From Bacteroidales bacterium UBA5072 (GTDB lineage: Bacteria; Bacteroidota; Bacteroidia; Bacteroidales; UBA10428): a stretch of 23,381 nt of DNA. Shown piece by piece: positions 1-7,897 of the stretch. Positions within the stretch are counted from its first letter, which is position 1. Every line of letters starts with the position of its first letter. The stretch is taken from the NCBI GenBank assembly GCA_002415855.1, contig DIAS01000094.1:1-23381 (forward strand). Reading direction: 5' to 3'. The position numbers and the translations under genes were made by a program. The notes beneath the pieces are model-generated. The model was not told where the DNA came from. It did no database searches and was given only the letters and a program-made list of their open reading frames with translations.

Positions 1-390
1 GGTAAAAGCCATGAATACCGAGATCTCAAAAAAAGAAGCATTCAGTGTGTCGAAGAATGGCCTGTGCTGCCGGACAAAATCCATCACGAATTTCTTGCTG
101 ATCAGGTTACCGTTGACCCTGATCCGCTCGCGGAAATCGAGCAGGTGGGGGGAAGTGTACAGGCCGACTTTATAACCGGCTTCCTGAAGGACTGATGCCA
201 GCATATGTGAAACTGATCCTTTACCATTGGTTCCGGCAACGTGGATGGAAGGGAATGCCCGGTGCGGGCTTTTAAAATACGTATCCAGCGTGAGCGTGTT
301 GTCGAGTCCTGTGCGGTATGCAAGCCTTCCGATACGCTGGTACATGGGAAGCTGCTCCATCAGATACGACAGTGTTTTCTGATAATTCAT
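1..390 (-). CDS. folC: Folylpolyglutamate synthase / dihydrofolate synthase, N-terminal part (partial at window edge)
   Basis: The minus strand reads open from an ATG at 390 to base 1, giving the first 130 residues of a protein cut by the window edge. Residues 52-60 (AGTNGKGSV) are the Mur-ligase-type P-loop of FolC, and the following stretch (GLYTSPHLLDFRERIRVNG) is the conserved FolC segment after it. The family adds glutamate to dihydropteroate or folate in an ATP-dependent cytoplasmic reaction. The start is supported by an AAGGAG Shine-Dalgarno six bases upstream, which is unusual for this genome. The gene lies 39 nt downstream of the nitroreductase stop on the same strand, so the two are probably cotranscribed. 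The C-terminal Mur-ligase domain lies outside the window. The family call is near certain. Confidence 0.93.
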   Translation of the reverse strand, partial: MNYQKTLSYLMEQLPMYQRIGRLAYRTGLDNTLTLDTYFKSPHRAFPSIHVAGTNGKGSVSHMLASVLQEAGYKVGLYTSPHLLDFRERIRVNGNLISKKFVMDFVRQHRPFFDTLNASFFEISVFMAFT

Positions 391-396
391 AATACT

Positions 397-402
397 CTCC
401 TT
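397..402 (-). promoter_or_regulatory. Shine-Dalgarno (AAGGAG) for folC
   Basis: Read on the minus strand this is AAGGAG, six bases before the ATG at 390. Most genes in the window lack such a site, so it helps fix the folC start and suggests independent ribosome loading within the nitroreductase-folC transcript. Confidence 0.7.
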
Positions 403-429
403 AGAACGATGAAATTAGTCGATTTTGAA

Positions 430-939
430 TTACCATGTTTCCAGGTGTATTTTTTGTTTGTCAAACCGTTCGGGTTTGCTTCTCTTTTCGGCTGGATGGC
501 CCAGTGCAACTATGGAAAACCCCCTGATGTGATCGGGCAGTCTGAAAATACTCTTAATGGCCTCCATCCGCGGCTGACGGGGATAGATTCCTACCCATAC
601 TGCTCCCAAACCCATACTGTGCGCGGCAAGTAAAATGTTTTGTGTAGCTGCAGCACAATCCACAGGACCATATCCGATGTCGTGCTGCCTCTGCTCGTCC
701 CAGCAAATCAGGATGGCCGTATTTGCCTTCAACAGCATTGATGCATTGGGGTGAACCTCAACAATCCGGCGCATGGTATCCTGGTTCCTGAAAACAATAA
801 ACTCCCAGGGTTGTTTATTTACTGCCGATGGGGCATACATACCGGCTTTAAGAAGTATTTCAATTTGTTCATCAGCGATCTGCTCTGATGTATACTGCCT
901 GATACTTCGCCGGTTGAAAATGGCATCCAGTGCTTCCAT
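430..939 (-). CDS. Nitroreductase family protein (FMN-dependent oxidoreductase)
   Basis: The product is about 169 residues, typical of compact nitroreductases. It opens with MEALDAIFNRRSIRQYT, the classic N-terminal FMN-phosphate-binding motif (RRSIRxY). It continues with the APSAVNKQPWEF segment that contacts FMN, the GPVDCAAATQNILLAAHSMGLGAVW helix and turn, and ends with an LGHPAEKR-type tail. Such flavoenzymes use NAD(P)H to reduce nitro compounds, quinones or other small substrates; the substrate here cannot be told. The reading frame extends to an ATG at 984, but the first 15 residues (hydrophobic, not family-like) overlap a perfect -7 promoter box at 982-989, so 939 is the better start. 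It lies just upstream of folC on the same strand. Confidence 0.9.
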   Translation of the reverse strand: MEALDAIFNRRSIRQYTSEQIADEQIEILLKAGMYAPSAVNKQPWEFIVFRNQDTMRRIVEVHPNASMLLKANTAILICWDEQRQHDIGYGPVDCAAATQNILLAAHSMGLGAVWVGIYPRQPRMEAIKSIFRLPDHIRGFSIVALGHPAEKRSKPERFDKQKIHLETW

Positions 940-981
940 GGTGATGTTAATAAGTATTAATAAACCCGTGACGATTTTCAG

Positions 982-989
982 CAAAAATA
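982..989 (-). promoter_or_regulatory. Bacteroidota -7 promoter element (TATTTTTG) for the nitroreductase gene
   Basis: On the minus strand this is an exact match to TAnnTTTG, 42 nt upstream of the chosen ATG at 939. A TTTT run lies about 19 nt further upstream where the -33 element is expected. The box overlaps the upstream ATG at 984, which argues against that longer start. Confidence 0.5.
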
Positions 990-1094
990 CAATAGTTTAC
1001 GTTGCTTTAAAATAACTGCCGGCATTAAGCGTTCAGCATTCACCTGATGACTGTGAACTGACAGCTGACTGCCGATTATTAATATGCTTCTCAT

Positions 1095-2426
1095 ATGGCC
1101 CAGAAGAAAAAGAAAGTATTTGTCCTGGACACCAATGTCCTGCTGCATGATTACAGGTGCATTTACAACTTTCAGGAAAATAACGTAATTATTCCGATAA
1201 CTGTTCTCGAAGAACTGGACCGGTTCAAGAAGGGCAATGATATTATCAATTATCATGCAAGGGAGTTTACGCGTGAACTGGATAAGCTTTCAGGAGACAG
1301 TCTTTTCAATGGCGGCGTGCCGCTGGGGAAGGGTTTGGGCAAACTGAGCATTGAAACGGGGAAGCCGTTTTCAGGGGCCATGCAGGTTTCTTTCCCTGAA
1401 AACACACCCGATCATCGAATACTGGCCATAGCGGATCATGTTTATCGCAACAATCCCGACAAATCGGTGATTTTCATCAGCAAGGACATTAACCTGCGAA
1501 TGAAAGCCAAATCATTCGGCATTATGGCCCAGGATTATGAAACGGACAAGGTCAGGAATATTGATGAGATCTACAGGAGTGTCAGCATGCTGGAAGGCAT
1601 GGATGACCGGTTGATTATGAAGATGTACGAAAATCCCGAAGGGATACCGGTGAAAGAATTCAAACTGCCCGTGGATCCTGCGGCGAACCAGTATTTTATA
1701 TTCAAAGGGAACACATCCAGCGCACTGGCTCATTACGATCCGAAAGACGGAATGATCAACCGCGTCATCAAGCAAAAAACATATGGCATTGAACCGAGGA
1801 ATGCAGAACAAACCTTCGCACTTGATGCCCTTCTGAGGGATGAAGTGCAGCTGGTAACCTTAACCGGGAAGGCCGGGACCGGTAAAACACTTCTTGCACT
1901 GGCAGCAGCTTTACAGCAACGACAGAAATTCACCCAGATCTTCCTCGCCAGGCCCATTGTTCCGCTTGCCAATAGGGATATCGGCTTTCTTCCGGGCGAT
2001 ATCAAGGAAAAGATAGGACCTTATATGCTTCCCCTGTTTGATAACCTGGATGTCATAAAAAACAAGTTTACACAGACCAGTAAGGAGTTTCAGAAGATCG
2101 AGGAAATGCTGAAAACCGAGAAGCTTATCATAACACCCCTGGCCTATATCCGGGGCAGAAGCCTTTCCAGGATATTTTTTATCGTGGATGAGGCCCAGAA
2201 CCTGACACCTCACGAAGTTAAAACAATTATCACCAGGGCCGGAGAAGAAACGAAGATGGTTTTCACCGGTGATATTGAACAGATCGACTCGCCGTACCTC
2301 GATGAAAAGTCGAACGGATTAAGTTACCTGACCGATAAGATGATCGGGCAGGACTTATTTGCGCACGTCAACCTCGTCAAAGGAGAAAGGAGTTACCTGG
2401 CCGAACTGGCCAGTCACTTGTTATAG
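1095..2426 (+). CDS. PhoH family protein with N-terminal PIN domain (PhoH2 type)
   Basis: The 443-residue product joins two domains. Residues 6 to about 145 form a PIN nuclease domain with the acidic residues expected for metal binding: D12 in VLDTNVLLHD, E39/E40 in VLEELD, D106 in PDHRIL and D131 in SKDIN. Residues 235-443 are the PhoH ATPase domain with Walker A GKAGTGKT (258-265), Walker B IVDEAQN (363-369), a TGDIEQID sensor segment and the closing KGERSYLAELAS motif. PhoH2 proteins studied elsewhere couple ATP-driven RNA unwinding to RNase activity, so a role in cytoplasmic RNA turnover is likely. The gene precedes the sixA-ppk run by 126 nt and probably has its own transcript. Confidence 0.95.
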   Translation: MAQKKKKVFVLDTNVLLHDYRCIYNFQENNVIIPITVLEELDRFKKGNDIINYHAREFTRELDKLSGDSLFNGGVPLGKGLGKLSIETGKPFSGAMQVSFPENTPDHRILAIADHVYRNNPDKSVIFISKDINLRMKAKSFGIMAQDYETDKVRNIDEIYRSVSMLEGMDDRLIMKMYENPEGIPVKEFKLPVDPAANQYFIFKGNTSSALAHYDPKDGMINRVIKQKTYGIEPRNAEQTFALDALLRDEVQLVTLTGKAGTGKTLLALAAALQQRQKFTQIFLARPIVPLANRDIGFLPGDIKEKIGPYMLPLFDNLDVIKNKFTQTSKEFQKIEEMLKTEKLIITPLAYIRGRSLSRIFFIVDEAQNLTPHEVKTIITRAGEETKMVFTGDIEQIDSPYLDEKSNGLSYLTDKMIGQDLFAHVNLVKGERSYLAELASHLL

Positions 2427-2441
2427 TGTCCTCTACAATTT

Positions 2442-2466
2442 AACCCTGTCAGCGCCCTGACTGGTT
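2442..2466 (+). terminator. Possible hairpin after the PhoH gene
   Basis: Sixteen bases after the PhoH stop there is an imperfect hairpin. Outer arms AACC/GGTT and inner arms GTCAG/CTGAC surround a CGCC loop, with a small mismatch between the two stem parts. No clean run of T follows, so termination is uncertain. It does lie before the promoter-like box of the next gene. Confidence 0.3.
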
Positions 2467-2521
2467 GTAATTCGGGTTTCGCAGGATATGCCTTTTTAGA
2501 TCGAAATATGCATAAATGAAT

Positions 2522-2529
2522 TACATTTG
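2522..2529 (+). promoter_or_regulatory. Bacteroidota -7 promoter element (TACATTTG) for the sixA-ppk run
   Basis: This is an exact TAnnTTTG match that ends 23 nt before the sixA ATG. The ribokinase, barrel and aldo/keto reductase genes show the same spacing. No clear -33 TTTG is seen at the usual distance. Confidence 0.5.
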
Positions 2530-2552
2530 TACCGGTTACAAAAGTATTTTAC

Positions 2553-3056
2553 ATGAAGCATTTAAAAGTATTACATGTGGTAAGGCATGCAAAATCAGCC
2601 TGGGATGATGACGGTATTGCTGATATCGACCGTTCACTGAAACCAAGGGGAATCAGAAATGCCTATGAGATTTCCCGAAAGCTAAAGCTAAATAATATTT
2701 GTCCTCAGAAGATCATCACAAGTCCTGCCGATCGTGCGTTACATACTGCCGTTATTTTTGCCCGGGTGTTTGAATACCCGCTGGCACTAATGGAGATCAG
2801 CAATGTATTGTATGCATCATCTACAGAAAAAATCCTTGATCTGATCCGGGACCTGCCCGAGAATCAGAAATCATTGATGATTTTTGGACATAATCCTGAA
2901 TTTACCGAAACGGTAAATCACTTTCTCAAAGCACCAATTGATAATATACCAACTGCCGGAGTAGTTACGCTTAAATTCAGCACAGCTGACTGGAAGGGGA
3001 TCGACCGGAGCAACCTGGAAGAGCAGATATTCAACTTTCCCAATAAAGAAGAGTAA
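2553..3056 (+). CDS. sixA: SixA-type phosphohistidine phosphatase (histidine phosphatase superfamily)
   Basis: The 167-residue product is the usual size for SixA. The catalytic RHG-type motif appears as VVRHAKSAW with R11 and nucleophile H12. R61 lies in SPADRALHTA, matching the second conserved arginine, and H113 in FGHNPE is the second catalytic histidine. SixA proteins are small cytoplasmic phosphatases; E. coli SixA removes phosphate from histidine on phosphotransfer proteins. Here the gene sits 41 nt upstream of polyphosphate kinase, an enzyme that works through a phosphohistidine intermediate, which makes a functional link tempting but unproven. The start follows a TACATTTG promoter box. 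The family is certain, the substrate is not. Confidence 0.88.
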   Translation: MKHLKVLHVVRHAKSAWDDDGIADIDRSLKPRGIRNAYEISRKLKLNNICPQKIITSPADRALHTAVIFARVFEYPLALMEISNVLYASSTEKILDLIRDLPENQKSLMIFGHNPEFTETVNHFLKAPIDNIPTAGVVTLKFSTADWKGIDRSNLEEQIFNFPNKEE

Positions 3057-3097
3057 TACTCCATTTCTGAGGATGATTTCATACCAATAAACCCGAC

Positions 3098-5209
3098 ATG
3101 AAGCACCCCAAACTAATCCATCGAGAAATCAGCTGGCTTTCCTTCAATGAAAGGGTCCTCCAGGAAGCCCAGGATAATGATGTGCCGCTGCTGGAACGGA
3201 TCAGGTTCCTGGGTATATTTTCTAACAACCTGGACGAGTTTTTCAAAGTGAGGGTGGCTACCATCAAGCGAATGATCGATTATCAGCAGGGCCACAAGAA
3301 AATTGAGGGTGAGAAGCCCAAGAAGCTGATGAGCATGATCCAGAAGAAAGTGCTTCAACTGCAGAACAAATTTGAATATACCTTTCAGCACATATTGAAC
3401 GAACTGGAGCGGGAAGGCATTTTAATCATCAATGAATTGGAGTTGAATCCCCTTCAGGCTGATTTTGTTAAGGACTACTTTGATGAGAATGTATTCCCGG
3501 TTTTATCGCCCATCATGCTCAGCAACGTGGAAAAATTCCCTTACCTGAAGGACAAATCAATTTACCTGATCGTGAAATTAAGCAGTACGGATCCGGATGT
3601 CCATACTGACTACGCGCTTATTGAAATACCGACCAACGTACTTCCCCGCTTTATCGTACTGCCCTCGGAAAATGATAAGAAATTCCTGATCCTGCTCGAG
3701 GATGTGATCCGTTACTCGCTGGATGATGTATTTACCCTTTTCAAGTTCGACATCTTCGAATCCTGGATTATCAAGCTGACACGTGATGCGGAGCTGGATA
3801 TGGATAACGACATTTCAAAGAGTTTCCTCGAAGTGATCTCCAAGGGCCTGAACAGCCGCAAGACTGGACAACCTGTGCGTTTTGTCTTTGATAATGCCAT
3901 ATCGAGGGAACTGCTTGAAATGATTGTAGACAAACTCAACCTGGATGAGGATAATAACCTGATTCCGGGAGGGCGGTACCATAATTTCAAGGACTTCATG
4001 AATTTTCCGATAATTGGCAGACAGGAGCTGATTTACAGCAAGGATCAGCCTTTACCCCATCCTTTGGTGAAAAAGCATAAAAGCATCCTTCAGGTTATGG
4101 CACGTAAGGATTTTATGCTTCATGTGCCATACCAGGATTTTAATGTATTTGTCAGGTTACTGCAGGAAGCTTCCATTGATCCCCGGGTGACGGAAATCTC
4201 CATTACCATATACAGGGTATCCAAGAATTCGAAAGTAGTCAATGCACTTATCAATGCTGCAAGGAATGGAAAGAAGGTAAATGTTGTCATTGAGTTGCAG
4301 GCCCGTTTTGATGAAGAAGCCAACATCTATTGGTCGCGTAAGCTGGAAGAAGTCGGGGCAAAGGTCACTTTTGGTTTTCCGGGACTCAAGATACATGCCA
4401 AGCTGCTCAACATTGTCAGGAAAGAGGGCAGAAAAATGGTTAATTACGCCTGCATTAGCACAGGCAACTTCCATGAGGGGAATGCCATGGTATATTCCGA
4501 TTTGTTCTTGTTCACCACAGATACCAGGATAACCTCGGAGGTAAAACGTATTTTTGATTTTTTTGACAGCTCCTACAAAAACTTCACCTACAGGCACATC
4601 ATCAAATCACCACTCTACCTGAGGCGTAAAATGTACCAGTTGATCGATAATGAAATAAAAAATGCAAAGGCCGGCAAGGAAGCCTATATCATTCTCAAGC
4701 TTAACAGCCTGGTGGATAATGAGATCATTTACAAGCTTTACAAGGCAAATGATGCAGGTGTCAGGATCAGGCTTATCGTCAGGGGCATCTGCTCTCTGAT
4801 TCCCGGTGTACCGGGACTGAGTGAGAATGTTGAAGCCATAAGCATTGTCGACAAATACCTGGAGCACTCAAGGGTATTGATATTCTGTAACGGGGGAGAT
4901 GAATTGTATTATATTACATCGGCCGACTGGATGACTCGTAATCTTGATCGCCGCGTTGAGGTAGCATGCCCCATTTATGACAAGGATGTGCAACGTGAGA
5001 TCCGTGATATGATCGGATTGCAGCTGAACGATAACTGCAAGGCCAGGATCATTAATCCTGTTCAGGATAACGGCTATGTGGCTCCAAACGGCGCCGGAAA
5101 AATCAGGTCGCAGGTTGAACTGTATAACTATTACAGCAAGATGCTGGATGCAAATACACCTATAAAACAATATGATGGATTATCAGGCGTTATCTCGGGC
5201 AGTAATTGA
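3098..5209 (+). CDS. ppk1: Polyphosphate kinase 1
   Basis: The 703-residue protein matches PPK1 in length and architecture. The N-terminal domain opens with HREISWLSFNERVLQEA and LGIFSNNLDEFFKVR. The catalytic half carries the autophosphorylated histidine H433 in GLKIHAKLL and the second essential histidine H590 in YLEHSRV, which match His435 and His592 of the E. coli enzyme. The SADWMTRNLDRRVEV motif follows. PPK1 reversibly polymerises the gamma-phosphate of ATP into inorganic polyphosphate, usually at the inner face of the membrane. The gene follows sixA by 41 nt, and its last 38 nt overlap the start of the inositol-monophosphatase-family gene. No key residue appears to be missing. Confidence 0.98.
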   Translation: MKHPKLIHREISWLSFNERVLQEAQDNDVPLLERIRFLGIFSNNLDEFFKVRVATIKRMIDYQQGHKKIEGEKPKKLMSMIQKKVLQLQNKFEYTFQHILNELEREGILIINELELNPLQADFVKDYFDENVFPVLSPIMLSNVEKFPYLKDKSIYLIVKLSSTDPDVHTDYALIEIPTNVLPRFIVLPSENDKKFLILLEDVIRYSLDDVFTLFKFDIFESWIIKLTRDAELDMDNDISKSFLEVISKGLNSRKTGQPVRFVFDNAISRELLEMIVDKLNLDEDNNLIPGGRYHNFKDFMNFPIIGRQELIYSKDQPLPHPLVKKHKSILQVMARKDFMLHVPYQDFNVFVRLLQEASIDPRVTEISITIYRVSKNSKVVNALINAARNGKKVNVVIELQARFDEEANIYWSRKLEEVGAKVTFGFPGLKIHAKLLNIVRKEGRKMVNYACISTGNFHEGNAMVYSDLFLFTTDTRITSEVKRIFDFFDSSYKNFTYRHIIKSPLYLRRKMYQLIDNEIKNAKAGKEAYIILKLNSLVDNEIIYKLYKANDAGVRIRLIVRGICSLIPGVPGLSENVEAISIVDKYLEHSRVLIFCNGGDELYYITSADWMTRNLDRRVEVACPIYDKDVQREIRDMIGLQLNDNCKARIINPVQDNGYVAPNGAGKIRSQVELYNYYSKMLDANTPIKQYDGLSGVISGSN

Positions 5210-5969
5210 GATTGCTTCAGAAACAGGCGGTTACATTTATGGAAAGATCAGCAGTGTATCCATGAATGAGGTTGAGATAAAAGGATTGCACAACTTTGTA
5301 ACCGAGGTCGACAAAGCTGCCGAAGCCATGATCATTGAGAAGCTCCAGAACCTGGTAAAAGATGCCGGGTTTATTGCTGAAGAAGGAACCAGAGAAACCA
5401 GGGGTGAACGGTACAATTGGATCATTGATCCGCTCGACGGCACAACCAACTTTATTCACGGCGCTCCACCGGTGGCAGTTAGTATTGCGCTGACTGAAAA
5501 TAATATCCCGGTTATTGGGGTTATCTATGAGATATGGTTAAAGGAGGCCTTTTATGCCTGGAAGGGAAGTCCGGCTTTTCTCAATGGCAAGGAAATAAAG
5601 GTATCTGAAACGCCAACTGTCAAAGAAGCATTGATTGCTACCGGTTTCCCATATCAGAACTTCGACCGGGTGCAGGGTTTCATGAATACCATCGATTACT
5701 TCTTCACAAATACGCACGGCGTAAGGCGTTTGGGATCTGCCGCCACCGACCTGGCTTATGTTGCTTGCGGACGTTATGATGGTTTTTATGAGTACAATCT
5801 CAGTCCCTGGGACGTGGCTGCAGGGGCACTGATCGTCACACAGGCAGGCGGCAGGGTAACCGATTTCAGTGGGGGAGGTAATTATTTGTTCGGTCGCGAA
5901 ATTGTCGCTGCCAATAATAACATTCACAATGCTTTTCTTACGGATGTGGCTCGTTTTATGAAATCCTAA
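5172..5969 (+). CDS. Inositol monophosphatase family protein
   Basis: The 265-residue protein has the full metal site of the IMPase family: E70/E71 in IAEEGT, the DPLDGTTNF motif with D86 and D89, and D214 in SPWDVAAGALI. These Mg2+-dependent phosphatases act on inositol-1-phosphate, sugar phosphates or related small molecules (SuhB, CysQ and similar); the substrate cannot be read from the sequence. Two adjacent ATGs (5172 and 5175) are possible starts, and both lie inside the ppk1 coding region. The overlap with ppk1 is in another frame and about 35-38 nt long, which suggests coupled translation. The next gene starts within 20 nt. Confidence 0.93.
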   Translation: MMDYQALSRAVIEIASETGGYIYGKISSVSMNEVEIKGLHNFVTEVDKAAEAMIIEKLQNLVKDAGFIAEEGTRETRGERYNWIIDPLDGTTNFIHGAPPVAVSIALTENNIPVIGVIYEIWLKEAFYAWKGSPAFLNGKEIKVSETPTVKEALIATGFPYQNFDRVQGFMNTIDYFFTNTHGVRRLGSAATDLAYVACGRYDGFYEYNLSPWDVAAGALIVTQAGGRVTDFSGGGNYLFGREIVAANNNIHNAFLTDVARFMKS

Positions 5970-5987
5970 CCATTAGTGGCCGGAACA

Positions 5988-6881
5988 ATGACTTCACTTT
6001 TATATTATCTCCTTTTTGCCTTCACATGGCTGATCTCATTGATACCCTTCTGGTTCCTGTACGGGCTATCCGACGTGTTATACATCATTGCATACTATCT
6101 GGTGCGTTACAGGAAGGAAACGGTCTTTGGCAACCTGAGAAGATCCTTTCCGGAAAAATCTGAACGTGAAATTGAACAACTGGCAAAGGCTTTCTACCGG
6201 CATTTCTGTGATTTCCTGCTGGAACTGATCAAATGTATCAGAATATCTTTGCATGATCTTGACCGGAGATTTAAGTATATAAATCTGGAAGTTTTAACTG
6301 ATCTCGAAAAGGAAGATAGGGATTTTGCACTTGTTTCAGCTCATTACAACAACTGGGAATGGCTGATAAACCTGCCTTATAAACTTACCAATGATTTCCT
6401 TGTAATTTACCGTCCGCTGAAGAACAAGGCCGTCGACCGTTTATCCTCTTATATGCGGGGTCGCCACAAGCCTGTTCTGATTGCCATGGAAAGCATATTC
6501 CGGCACGGGCTGAAATACCGGTCAGAAGGTCGTCATTTTTCCATCTGGTTCATTGCAGATCAGCGGCCTCTCAGAACAAGCAGGTTCTGGACAACATTTC
6601 TTAACCAGGAAACCCCATTCTTCGAAGGGGTAGAAAAGATATCCACAAGACTTGGACTTGCCATAGTATTTATGGATATTCAGAAGGTCAGCCGCGGATA
6701 CTATGAGGTTACCTTTAAGAAATTGTTCGATGATGCTTCACTAACGCAGGAAAATGAGGTAACACTCGCCTGCGTGAACGAAATGGAGGAGGAAATTCGC
6801 AGAAGGCCTGAATTCTGGTTATGGTCGCACAAGCGTTTCAAATATACAAAGCCTGAAAACATCAAACTTATCAGCCGATGA
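5988..6881 (+). CDS. Lysophospholipid acyltransferase family protein (LpxL/HtrB-like lipid A acyltransferase)
   Basis: The product is about 297 residues. It starts with a hydrophobic anchor (YYLLFAFTWLISLIPFWFLYGLSDVLYIIAYYLV) followed by VRYRKETVFGNLRRSFPEKSE, typical of LpxL/LpxM enzymes. The catalytic H(X)4E motif is H119-E124 in SAHYNNWEW. The later ADQRPLRTSRFWTTFLNQETPFFEGV stretch matches the family acceptor-side motif. These inner-membrane enzymes add a secondary acyl chain to lipid A precursors. An upstream GTG at 5976 in the same frame would add four residues; I prefer the ATG. The last four bases overlap the GT2 start (ATGA), so the two genes are translationally linked. Confidence 0.9.
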   Translation: MTSLLYYLLFAFTWLISLIPFWFLYGLSDVLYIIAYYLVRYRKETVFGNLRRSFPEKSEREIEQLAKAFYRHFCDFLLELIKCIRISLHDLDRRFKYINLEVLTDLEKEDRDFALVSAHYNNWEWLINLPYKLTNDFLVIYRPLKNKAVDRLSSYMRGRHKPVLIAMESIFRHGLKYRSEGRHFSIWFIADQRPLRTSRFWTTFLNQETPFFEGVEKISTRLGLAIVFMDIQKVSRGYYEVTFKKLFDDASLTQENEVTLACVNEMEEEIRRRPEFWLWSHKRFKYTKPENIKLISR

Positions 6882-7897
6882 AAATTGCTGTGGTGATACT
6901 CAACTGGAACGGCCGGCATTACCTGCAGCAATTCCTACCTTCGATTTGCCGGTATTCCGATGTACCGGGAACCGAAATCATTGTTGCGGATAATGGTTCA
7001 ACCGATGATTCGGCGGCCTTTCTCAGAGACAGCTTTCCTATGGTGCGAGTAATTGAGTTTGACCATAATTACGGATTTGCGATGGGTTACTGCAAGGCCC
7101 TGGAAATGGTTCAAGCCGCCTATTATGTCTTATTGAATTCGGATGTCGAGGTGACAGAGAACTGGCTGGTCCCTCTACTGGACGCCATGGAGACCAATCC
7201 TGAGCTAGGTGCATGCATGCCCAAACTGATGGCCTTTGATCGAAAGGAATATTTTGAATATGCAGGTGCATCCGGAGGATATATTGATCGATTTGGCTAT
7301 CCTTTCTGCCGGGGCAGGATTCTGAACGTGCTGGAGAAGGATACAGGAAATTATGACGATTACAGGAACATCTTTTGGGCATCCGGGGCAAGCATGTTTG
7401 TAAGGGCATCTGCTTATAAAAAGGCAGGCGGACTCGACGGTGAGTTCTTTGCCCATATGGAGGAAATTGATCTTTGCTGGCGTATGCACAGGGTAGGGTA
7501 TTCCATAGCTGTAGTACCCGCTTCACTTGTATATCATGTGGGTGGCGGTACGTTGCCTAACAATACACCACGCAAGCTTTATCTGAATTACAGGAATAAC
7601 CTTTTTCTGCTTTTCAAAAATCTCCCGGTATTTCAATTGGTGCCTGTTGTCCTCATCAGGATGGTTCTCGATGGCATGTCGGCCCTTGTGTACCTCTCAA
7701 GTGGTTCGGGCAGTTTCTTCATCGCAGTTATCAGGGCACACCTGGCCTTCTACAGAAGAATTCCCCTTCTCATTAAATTGCGCAGTCAACTTAAGGGTAA
7801 GATCCGGACAGGTAAAATTGATGAAATCTACCCGGGAAGCATAATTTTCGACTTTTTTGTGAGGCAGAGACGCTATTTCAGAGAGTTGGAATGGTGA
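6878..7897 (+). CDS. Glycosyltransferase family 2 protein
   Basis: The 339-residue protein opens with MKIAVVILNWNGRHYL, the GT2 nucleotide-sugar fold. It has D38 in VADNGSTDDS and the DxD-like metal site at NSDVEV (D89). The acceptor-side segment FFAHMEEIDLCWRMHRVGY resembles rhamnosyltransferase-type and other wall or LPS GT2 enzymes. Hydrophobic stretches near residues 245-280 may hold it at the membrane. The start overlaps the acyltransferase stop (ATGA), which suggests a shared role in making an envelope glycolipid; that is inferred from position only. The 3' end overlaps the convergent barrel gene by 25 nt. The sugar donor and acceptor are unknown. Confidence 0.92.
   Translation: MKIAVVILNWNGRHYLQQFLPSICRYSDVPGTEIIVADNGSTDDSAAFLRDSFPMVRVIEFDHNYGFAMGYCKALEMVQAAYYVLLNSDVEVTENWLVPLLDAMETNPELGACMPKLMAFDRKEYFEYAGASGGYIDRFGYPFCRGRILNVLEKDTGNYDDYRNIFWASGASMFVRASAYKKAGGLDGEFFAHMEEIDLCWRMHRVGYSIAVVPASLVYHVGGGTLPNNTPRKLYLNYRNNLFLLFKNLPVFQLVPVVLIRMVLDGMSALVYLSSGSGSFFIAVIRAHLAFYRRIPLLIKLRSQLKGKIRTGKIDEIYPGSIIFDFFVRQRRYFRELEW

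Noticed and set aside
940..984. Longer nitroreductase start at 984
   Set aside because: The extra residues are not family-like and overlap an exact -7 promoter box, so the mRNA probably starts downstream of that ATG.
2540..2577. Imperfect direct repeat AAAAGTATTTTACATG / AAAAGTATTACATG across the sixA start
   Set aside because: It is short and AT-rich with a two-base gap; the second copy is ordinary coding sequence. Chance is a sufficient explanation.
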